NCBI GenBank assembly: GCA_035591015.1
Contig: JAXIUW010188070.1
Span: forward strand, 1 to 12,267
Reading direction: 5' to 3'
Source of the DNA: Cephalothrix simula
Lineage: Eukaryota > Nemertea > Palaeonemertea > Archinemertea > Cephalotrichidae
DNA: 12,267 nt
Shown: positions 1 to 9,500 of the stretch, piece after piece
How the letters are laid out: each line of letters begins with the position of its first letter
Position numbering within the stretch: the first letter of the stretch is position 1
Notes under the pieces: generated by a model
Seen by the model: the letters and a program-made list of their open reading frames with translations, nothing else
Databases searched by the model: none
What the model was told of the DNA's origin: nothing
Position numbers and translations under genes: made by a program

Positions 1-75
1 GTCTGATATACATGTAGTATTGTTATATTTGAAGATCTTTGAATAAAAAATGGCTTTATTTTAGAAAAACACATT

Positions 76-149
76 TGTCCATCATCGGGCGCGAACTCAC
101 AACCCTCAGTTTACTGGTCGAACGTTCTACCACTGAGCTTACTGCTCTC
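76..149 (-). mobile_element. tRNA-derived SINE head or pseudo-tRNA
   Basis: Read on the minus strand, the sequence AAGCTCAGTGGTAGAAC is a Pol III A box (about 128-140) and GAGTTCGCGCC about 40 nt later is a B box (88-98). The acceptor and T stems do not pair properly, so this is not a working tRNA. A tRNA-derived SINE fragment is the simplest reading; the body and tail limits cannot be fixed from a single copy. Confidence 0.6.
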
Positions 150-274
150 GCTACCCAGATCGTTGAAACATCACACATATAAAACCTAGATGCATGGAAG
201 TTAGTACCGCGATTTCCCGCAGTCGAAAAACTACAATGAGATTTGGCGGACCATACTGCGAGTGTCATAAGGGG

Positions 275-303
275 TATATATGCCAATGGACATGGCATAT
301 ATA
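275..303. repeat. Perfect 11-bp hairpin
   Basis: TATATATGCCA (275-285) and its exact complement TGGCATATATA (293-303) surround a 7-nt loop. Probably the end of a small repeat; no function is evident. Confidence 0.6.
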
Positions 304-902
304 TAGGTGACAGAACTTGTGAATGAGAGTTTTTGAAAATTTTGTCTCAAAGAATTGATTTAGCTTGCGACACCTATTATCAAATTGTTGAACCTTTTTT
401 CAACAAAGATGAAAGGTATACACACAGCGCAGCTTTAAGTGCATACCTTTTAGAAAAATGTCGGTGTATTTCGTTCCGTCAATTAGGGGCTGAGCACCAA
501 TGCACTAAAGTCGAAGGAAAATCGACATTTTCATCTTTGCCCCCAAAAATTAAAAATAAAAAATGGCCGCCACGACCACAAAAATCGATATTTTTCTTTA
601 AAATTTTGGTCTTTCCTCTCCAAACACAATAACATACTCGAAAACAAAGAAAATCGCTGACCCAGTGTATCACACTTGTCAAAACACTGTCTGAATTACT
701 CGCAAAATGGCTCTTAAACTAATCAAGAAGTGAGGCTCTAGAAGGGGTTAAATCGACAGCGCGACTTTGTCAAAATTATCTGCGACTTTTGCGACATTCA
801 TCGAAAATTCTTCTCTTTAAATGCGACATTTCGAAGCAAAATTTTAATATATTTGAAAATCGACAAAATGAACTTTGGAAACCCAATTTCGACAACCGAC
901 TA
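304..902. other. Non-coding stretch, nothing recognised
   Basis: Short open frames occur on both strands (for example 333-632), but none resembles a known family or has convincing splice context. The only visible texture is repeated GCGAC/CGACATTT words between 750 and 900. Confidence 0.5.
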
Positions 903-1102
903 CAGTAGTATACCACCTACCACCAGCGCAAAATCCAAGATGGCGGCCATGACGTCACCCTGTGACGTCATGACCTAGTTAGTGGACATGACGTCATGAC
1001 CTGGATGGCGGCCATAACCTTTACCTAGAGCCTATGACGTCACAGGGTGACGTCATGGCCGCCATCTTGGATTTTGCGCTGGTGGTAGGTGGTATACTAC
1101 TG
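903..1102. mobile_element. Foldback element with 69-bp perfect arms (MITE-like)
   Basis: Left arm 903-971 is the exact reverse complement of right arm 1034-1102, with a 62-bp spacer. Arm ends read CAGTAGTATACC, reminiscent of Tc1/mariner-type termini, but the flanks (TA on the left, AT on the right) do not give a clean target duplication. The element holds five copies of the CRE palindrome TGACGTCA (950-957, 963-970, 989-996, 1035-1042, 1048-1055) and three ATGGCGGCC words like a YY1 site (from 940, from 1004, and reversed near 1057-1065). It is GC-richer than its surroundings. Perfect arms imply recent insertion or gene conversion. Confidence 0.8.
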
Positions 1103-1186
1103 ATGTTATCAGTTCATGCAAAAATGTATTCAACGGGTGTTATATATAAAACCTATGTTCACTAGGTAAGATTAGTTTGTCAAATA

Positions 1187-1216
1187 AAATCTATAACACA
1201 CAAATCTATAACACAC
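1187..1216. repeat. 15-bp exact tandem duplication
   Basis: AAATCTATAACACAC occurs twice back to back (1187-1201 and 1202-1216). Confidence 0.8.
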
Positions 1217-1306
1217 ATGAAATATACCACTCGTGTGAAGTCCCTAACTGAATATACAGCACTCGTGAGGGACTGTGTCTCGCATCATTCGTGCTGTATG
1301 TATGAG

Positions 1307-1380
1307 ACATGTCCAGAGCACTTTGCATTTTGAAGAAAATTGAATTTTCACGTCATACATGTATAAACCTCTGGACATGT
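1307..1380. repeat. Short inverted repeat, 12-bp arms
   Basis: ACATGTCCAGAG (1307-1318) and CTCTGGACATGT (1369-1380) are exact complements separated by 50 nt. A further pair ATACAGCAC/GTGCTGTAT lies just upstream (1254-1262, 1291-1299), so this patch is rich in nested foldbacks. Confidence 0.6.
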
Positions 1381-1395
1381 ATGGTATGTATATGT

Positions 1396-1595
1396 TATAC
1401 GTCGATAGCTTTGTCTTAGTGCTGATAGAGATCGGGTCGCGTGAATGATTATATACAATAACATTAATTGTTTTTAAAGGGGGATTGTTCGCCGTCAGGC
1501 GTCGAGAACCATCTCATTAAAACAATTAATATCATTATAATCAAACATTCACAAGACCTTATATCAGCACTAAAACCAAGCTATATCGACGTATA
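1396..1595. mobile_element. Imperfect foldback element (MITE-like relic)
   Basis: Left arm about 1396-1474 matches the reverse complement of about 1518-1595 with scattered mismatches and small gaps. Shared blocks include TATACGTCGATA, TTAGTGCTGATA and ATTAATTGTTTT. The spacer is about 43 nt. It looks like an older relative in form, though not in sequence, of the perfect foldback upstream. Confidence 0.7.
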
Positions 1596-3152
1596 ATATC
1601 ATCCCCGCGTATACTTTGGCATAGTTGTTTATCATCCAGTCTATCATCCTGTTTATCATCCAGTGGCGGTACGCTAATTTGGAGGCCCTTACCAGTTTTG
1701 ATGGATGGAGGCCCCTGTCGCTTGGCATTTTTTCTTGCCTAAAGGAAAGGCCCTGGTTAACAAATCAAATTTAAAGCTTCACGAATTTTCGTGTCACCAC
1801 GGCAAAATACGTTTCGCTGGACTAACTGATATGATAAAAACACGCTGAACGTCTAACCATTGTGGTGTATAACTAAAAAAAAGGCACAAGGGGCTTGCCC
1901 GCGAATGCTTTTTCAGTAGACACCAGGGTTAGGGTTAGGCTTTCATGACAATTTTTTTCCTTTCGTGAGATTTTTTTTGAAATTTTGTTGTTGTGCGCAA
2001 CTGAAAAAAAATTGGGGTACGGGTCATTTTTTATTTTTGGCGGTAATTAGTTAAATTTTGTCAGCTTCTGGTGTGGGTGTCCATCAGATTTTGTCAGATT
2101 AGTTGGATTTATGTCAGACTAGTTAGGGGTGGGTTGGTGATTTCTAAATTTACCATTTTCAACTAATCTGACATCGGGGTATGAACTAATCCCCCCTGGA
2201 TCATTAACGAACGTTGTATTACAAATATATGAATAATATACTTCCTGTACAAGGACCTGGAAAATATGCAACACATATAGGAACATTTAGATTTATTGTG
2301 GGACATGAACATTATTTAGAGTTTTAGATACTGAAAAAAAATAAAAACCTTAATTATTTTGATATCATGAGTAAGCACTGCAAACGTGTGTGATATTAAT
2401 ATCAACTGGGGTTTGATATTTTGTGATATATCTAAAAAACTACACATAGTTTATAACTAATATAGAATTAATATATAAATTATATATATGAAACACTATG
2501 ATAAAATCCTTCAAAACTAAGAAAAAGATTTTCTTTCTGGGTGTATTAACCACTGAAAACTACTACATGTATCTTCAAATCTGTTTGTCTTCAAAAATTG
2601 GAATAAATAAAACTATATTTTCAGGCTGTAAAAATTAATAAGTCAAACTGGCTTCCAAAGTAAATATAATTTAGAAAATTTAACGCCAATGTATAAATTA
2701 CAGAGTTGCAGGTACTATATTATTAACACAGCAAAAATGTATATTTTATTTTTAAAAAAAATTCAGGTAGCGATTACTGGGCCTCTCAAATATGGTATCA
2801 TATAATTTGACTGCATTTAATGTTTTCGTTCGTTTTAACAATGATGAATTGTTCTAAAATCAATATGTCATGAAAATGTTACTGGTACCCTTTTACGAGT
2901 AACAAATAACAATTAAAATGGTCAACATGTCATCATGCAACCAATTTATAGTTTAAAAAGTGACATTTTAATGTATTTATTTAGGACAATTAACGTAGGT
3001 TGGTTTGTTTATTTATATGAATTGTAAATACAGTATTTTATTTACAAAGTAGTTGTTCTTAACTTTACTTTTATCATTTTGATTTAGTCTCTCGTAGGGT
3101 TAAGACCTAAGAGTATCATTCGCAAAGTTGCATTTTAGTACATAAGGTAATT
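1596..3152. other. Upstream AT-rich region, no gene recognised
   Basis: No coding signal, RNA gene or clear promoter was found. The stretch 2040-2170 repeats GTCAGATTAGTTGG-like words three or four times. From about 2220 on it is strongly AT-rich. The 5' UTR of the channel gene, and its promoter, must lie here or further upstream, but I cannot place a start site. Confidence 0.5.
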
Positions 3153-3550
3153 ATGAATGATAGAAATCGTCCAATATCTGTCATTAATGCATATCACAAG
3201 GTGTCACAATGGAATTGCGTGGATCAAAACCTCTCTGTTTTGTCACTTAATGATAATCTGGATGAGAACCACAAATATCCATCTTATGAGTTAGAGCCGT
3301 ATTACAAACCAATGAAACCCGATGCTGGGACTATAAGATATCGCAACAGTCCAATTGAGGGCGATGATAGTGTTAATAGAAACAACCAAAATGAAGATTC
3401 CAAAGGGAACAAAGAAGACGAATCAGAAGGCAGTGGTTTGTTTAAAAGCTACAATACATTCCTTGAAACTATGCATGCATTTTCCCAAGAAACAACAATG
3501 CATGGGATCAAATATGTTACTGATTTCCAAGTTTCATTTTGTGTTCGCAG
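3153..3550 (+). CDS. Exon 1: cytoplasmic N-terminus with gating HG motif
   Basis: Encodes residues 1-132 and two bases of Arg133. The first 95 or so residues are polar and probably disordered, with an acidic Asn/Glu/Asp/Lys stretch at about 68-95; ASIC N-termini are usually nearer 40 residues. The segment TTMHGIKYV (114-122) contains the His-Gly pair (117-118) that is near-universal in DEG/ENaC channels and affects open probability. The exon ends on aromatic and basic residues just before TM1. The donor is CAG|GTAAGA, phase 2. Confidence 0.92.
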
Positions 3551-6500
3551 GTAAGATTTATTTAAAGAAATTTTAGTTTTAGTTTTATAATTGAAATAGT
3601 TATTAATGTAATAATCAACTAAGCTGCGCTTCGTTGATTATTTAATAAACCACTCAGGGGTATAAAAAAAATCGCTGAATAATTGCTCATACACCTTTAA
3701 ACTATAGCCATAATATTATATCAATTCAGGTTTTTATGGTTATTGGCCTTGTTAGTAGTTTCGGGAACGATGACTTACCAAATTTACAAGAGGATGGACT
3801 ACTTTTTTCAGTACCCTGTGACAGTTCGGATTGAAATGAATTTCAATGAGTCAATGGTTTTTCCATCACTTGCATTTTGCAATATGAACGCTTACAGGTA
3901 AGCTTATTTGTTAAAGTCGGACATCTATTAGACCATTTTGCACACTCTCCAAGATGGGCTTAAATCCTAGAGCATTTGCAATATTGTGTATGCTCTTTCA
4001 CAGCTTTTGTTATCTGGACTTCCCATGACTTTTATTAAAGGCCAAATTATAATTATCGGACTGTCACGAAGCTAGGGGGTGGGGCGTGGCACTTTTTACA
4101 ACGAAAATATTTTTAATTGTATTCGTGTATATATAGGATATTCTTTATTGAAGTCAGAGGGGTATAAATACAATTACTCGTAAAAAGTGTATGAGAATAG
4201 AATCATTGATTTGTCACAGTCTCCACTCAATGTTTTTATCGAAGATCGAAGACAACATAGGTGAAAACCTAATAGAGGTTTGACCTGTGCTAGTTTACGC
4301 CATTATACCTCTTCACTCATTAGAAAATGTTCTTTCGCGAGGTGATAATTATTTTACGCTATCTTGTATGGGTTTCCTATGTAGTTAGCGTAAAATAATT
4401 ATAACCTCGCGATTTGTTATTAACCCTCTTTAGCTTCTTTATCATATCAGCCATCCAAAAAGACGGTAACTTTTACTTCTTAAACATTATTTCAGACGTC
4501 CTGTGGCTTCAAGAAAGAAATACATACGCTTTTTAATGGACTTTTATGAAGCTACAACAAAGACGGAAAAACTGAATGTAATCAACAAGTATGGTAAAAT
4601 AATTAACGGGAAAACAAGAGCTAACCTGCTACACGAACTAGGACATACCCTAAAAGAGATGCTTGTCGAGTAAGTTAAGGGATTTGCCGATATGTGGCAT
4701 TTTCAATAAAAATGGGAAATTAACTTTAACGTTTGACCCAGTTCGACCATAAATCAATACACAGAAGCTAAGTACATTGCGCATTCGATGCAATTTTTAG
4801 AGACATTTTACTTCATATAAAACCATGATGATCCATGATAAAACATGATTTTTAGGGATAATTTTTTTCTCATCAGAAATTCGTCTTCTTTTTAACGGAA
4901 AATGTCACATATTATACTTTCTTCGCTGCTCTTAATATTTATTGTCCACAAAATCTATAAAAATAACAATCAAGTTTTTGTATTCGTAGAATAAAATAAT
5001 TAAATCATACTATTGAAAGACGGGTGTGATGTCTTACGCCCGCATTTGATGTCTTACGCCCGCATTAGTTAACAAATTTGCCATATCAATCGCAGAGCTT
5101 ACTCCAAGCTGATAACAAGCCAACTAACGATATAACAGCTAAACCCTTGGAAAAGGATGAAGAATTCCTTGGCATTATATTGATAAGTCTTATTTTTTGT
5201 AGATGCAGATGGAAAGGAATAGTCTGTAATTATACAGACTTCTCTGAAATAGTAGCAGATCAAGGCTTGTGTTACACTTTCAACTACAACGAATACCTAA
5301 AAAATGCAAGGATTTTTAGAGATCTCTCAAACACAGGTATGATTAACTTCACTGCATTCTAATCTCAGGATCACTCAGTAAAGGGGGAAGTGGGTGCTAT
5401 AAGATTCGAACAGGAAGCAAGGTTACTGCTAGTATCGAACTTTTATGTGGCGCGTACCCATATGTATTAAAGTACCGGTAATGAAAATAGGTCAGTGGAA
5501 AACTAGAGCGATTGGCACTGGTAGGTCATCCTTACCCTGATAAAGTACATTGGCATGAGCGATATAGAAGGTACATTCGTTTCGCGACCGAACGGCCGTT
5601 GCTCGCCACAGTACTTTATCCAAGAAAATTAAAATAATTCGTCATATACCCGAAAATCACAGCATAACAGAATGGCACATGAATTATAACATGTGACACC
5701 CCTGCCCCCGTCTGAGATCAGTATATATTTAGTATAATTTCAGTATAGATTTAGTAAACATGAAAAGTAAATGATCAGTAGACTTCCAGTAATTATTTAC
5801 TGGAATTATTGAGTACCTAGCATAGAAAACTCGGGTCTTCTATATTGCTGTCTGACAACACCTCCGGAGTAAGATCGAGTTACTGAGTAACTAGTATAGA
5901 AAACTCGGTTCTTCTATATTGTTAATTTAATTGTGTGTGTACGATGCATGCCTCTCAGTTAAGAGACTATCCGCGGTATTTGGTATCTATCAAGCCTGAG
6001 CGCTCCAGAAGAGGAGGCGATTAGCCACCATCACCGTTTTCACCGACAAGCACACTCTCAAGCCTTGAATAAGATCCCACTGAGGACCAGACTCTCGTGT
6101 CAGTGGTGAGGCTCGAAACTAATTACCTTCCGATTATGAGCCAATTTTGAGCCAAGTCTCCTACAAACAATGTACCAACTGATCTATTCCGGCCGCGCAA
6201 ATATTGTTAATAGCCTAAGAAAAATTGTGTAAACATTGCAGAATGCAACTCACTGTCCATCCTCGCCTACCAGGGTTATATAGGCCTGCACTATATAACC
6301 CTGATGGAATCGGTTATTAAAATTGTTGAAATTCGCTTACGGCAAAAACTCGGACTACCCCTTCCGTGTAACTATAGATACGGTCGCCTACATTACTATC
6401 CACCATGCCTCCGATATATAAAAATGATTTATTCTATCTCTCTACCCTCCTGGGCTATGATCCTGCTATAAACTATTTTAAAAAAGAAAATAAATGGAAA

Positions 6501-9500
6501 ATTTAAAAAAACGGAAAAGTCTCTACCGGGTCTCGAACCAGCAACCTTTGAAAGTAGAAGCGCGGAAGTTAACCGCTAGACCATCGGCTCATCTACGCTA
6601 AATTATCACCTTCGCGCAATAGAATAAGGGGATTTCGATTAGAACGTCACCTATCGAAATCATCCAATCAGGATACACCGTTTATTTCCGGGATTTTATC
6701 AACACTTTTCATAGCGAATTCTGGCGGTGGGAGGATACTCACAGTCAAATTCGTTTGTAGGTGCCAATAATGGACTTCAACTTACATTAAATATTCAACA
6801 GTACGACTACATGGTAGGTCCTAATGACGCTGAGGGACTCAAGATATTACTCTATACAAGGACGGAGCCAATTCTTGTGAAAACACTCGGACAAGCAATA
6901 AGTGCTGGATCGCATACGTATGGAGCTATCAAGGTATCGGAGGTAAGAGACTTATCAAGTGCAAAAACGCTCCACCTTAGACTTGAGACTAATGCTCTTA
7001 GACTTCAACCCTTCTGCAAACGGCCTTTGGCAAACATTCTTTTGGGCAAACCCCAGCTGAATTAACGTATTTTAATATCTCACAGGTAAAAATGAAAATG
7101 AAAGTTACCATAATAGCATAATATTTGAGTTTTCACTATGGGATCAATTGGCAGTATATAAGTAGAATATAAGGTAAATCACCAAGGCTAAACCCTAGAA
7201 GCCACCAACTCTAAGGTGCAGGATCTCTATCGTACACCCACGCCTTTAATTGGCACGCATTAGTCATATTCACTGAGTGAATAAATACTGATGGTGAATA
7301 TTTAATGGACGCATCCGGCTTTCAACACTTCAGGCTCACAATTTAATTGATGATTTAAATTTTTTCAGACCAATCTTTTTTTATTAGTATTAGATATTGT
7401 ACAGGACCCATACAGGCCATCTTGTGGTTTCTAGAACAATGTCTGACTTATTGCTTCGTCTTTACTCTTTTTCACTTATTGAACTCCGATCTCAAAATTG
7501 TTTGAATTTTATTCTATTTGGACGGTACATTCTAGTTCTTTAAACCACGTGCTTTCTTATATGGCAACAACGAAGCGCTGAATTAAAAGATATTTTTCTG
7601 TTTAGGTTACAGCACTGCCAAAGCCTTACGGAGAATGTGTAGAATCAGGAAAGAGTCAATACTATCCGGATTACACGCAGACCGGGTGTGAAGAAGAATG
7701 CTGGATAGAATTTGTTACTGGGTCATGTGGCTGTAGATTTACATGGATGGCAAACAATTACCCTACACCAAACCGTCAAAATGGTGAGTTGCTTCTTCCC
7801 AACCTATGAATTCTTTAAAAAATGAAAAACGATATTACATGTAGCTTACTTAGTGAAAAAACTAAGCAGCTTTGTATATTATGATTGATAAAAACTTTCA
7901 AAATTGCTTATTTTTCAGGGGAAATTGCAAAAGAATGCACCTTATTCAATGAGATTGACTGTGCAAATGAGGCATTAGGTAGGTACGAAATAAGTAATAC
8001 CACAAACATTTCTTTTTAAAGGAACCTCAATTCAATTAAGTAAGGGTATTCGTATCTTGCATAGAAATGTTCAGCATAATTCTCCCGGTTGCTGTAATAC
8101 ATGTAATCACTTGTTGAGACGGCATGACTAGGCAGCTAAAATCAGTCTTAGTTTCCATGTAATCTTTAGTGGTTAGTCTACATCATTAACAATTCTCTAT
8201 CATTTCAGCAAAGGTAACAACATCTGGTGACTGTAAGTCAAAATGCAAAATCAACTGCAATGTTATGTACTTTGAACCAAATCTTTCATATGCAACTACA
8301 TCTGGATTAGTCGTAAGTACACATACCACCACTTATTTTTCAGAAAACCTATCTATGGGAGAACGTCATCAAATAGTTGAACAAGTGTTATTGCTAATAA
8401 AATAACCCCTTGGTTCTCATTAAAATGGAGATACCCTACCCCTTAAACAACAATTATTTCTAGAATCCTTACCTATTATATTGAGAATAGCAAGACATTT
8501 CATCTTTGCTATAACGCCACGATTAGAGTATGAAAAAGCCCCGAAACTTTCTGATAATCTGCACGTTATATTCTTTACATTTGATGACTGGAGCGAATTT
8601 AAGGTCTTGAATTTGGGGTAACGATCAAAACAATTGCTCACAGCTTTTTGATGTGTAGGAGCAGGTTTCGGCAGTCACCTGACCAAATGAAGATGGATAT
8701 TACGTAACAACATTCATATTTGGTCATACACGAAATAGCGTCTGCATATTTTAACCATTTCAACCTTCTACTCATCCCATATCATTACTCTTCTTAAACA
8801 AACGATTTTCTGCTGTTTCCACATGGTTTTGTTTTCTATGTCCCCTAAAATTAATATTTTTCTTAAGAACATACATGTATATCCACTTCAGTTTTTTGAA
8901 AAAAAATAATTTGGCTTGTTTTCAGACGGGAAGTGTTGCAAAATACGTCAGGAAAAACAACATTCATGCAAAATTCATTGAAGCAAGAGATATTGAACAC
9001 TTTTACACAAAGTTGTTACGGCAACAAGACCGTAAACTGATACAAAATGTCAAAAATTGGACTGAAGTACTAGACAAATTTGTAAACTCTATTCTTGTTA
9101 ACAAAATAAGTGATACCTGGAATAACATCTTGGCATCAGAAAATGAAATCCAAACATTGTACAACAATTACAAATTTCTGCTGGAATGGCAAAATGCTCT
9201 CTTTAAACAAGAATTTTATGGACCGTATATGAAGCACAAGCAAAATTATTATGATTCAGTGGTGGAAAACTCACAAACTTTCATTACAAATTTGAGAATA
9301 CTATTCGATTATCTTAAATCAGTAACAGGAGATCCATTAACTTTAACATACACGACTGCTATGTACCAAATAACAAGAATTCAGATACAAACAAAAATTT
9401 ATCTCGTAGACAGATCACTAGCAGCATTCAAGGGTGACCTGGATTCATACTACACGGGTGAGATAAGAAACAAAGAAGTAATTATTTCTATTGATGGTAA

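Noticed and set aside
76-149. Functional tRNA gene
   Set aside because: Pol III boxes are present but the acceptor and T stems do not pair.
333-632. 99-codon plus-strand open frame
   Set aside because: No recognisable domain, low-complexity Lys/Pro/Phe end, no splice or UTR context; the overlapping minus-strand frame is equally unconvincing.
1924-1938. AGGGTTAGGGTTAGG telomere-like repeat
   Set aside because: Only about two units; expected by chance or as a minor scar, not an interstitial telomere.
5078-5202. Open frame upstream of exon 4 read as coding
   Set aside because: Family alignment and the strong pyrimidine tract place the exon start at 5203; upstream residues do not resemble the channel family.
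6727-6760. Upstream part of the exon 5 open frame, and its downstream part 6943-7065
   Set aside because: These read through splice sites into introns; only 6761-6942 joins in frame and matches the family.
8420-8641. 73-codon minus-strand open frame in intron 8
   Set aside because: Intronic, no domain, no start or splice support.
8875-8925. ATG at 8875 as start of a separate gene encoding exons 9-10
   Set aside because: The upstream residues are intronic, with a pyrimidine-rich acceptor at 8924-8925, and the exon's beginning matches the ASIC knuckle, which ties it to the channel.
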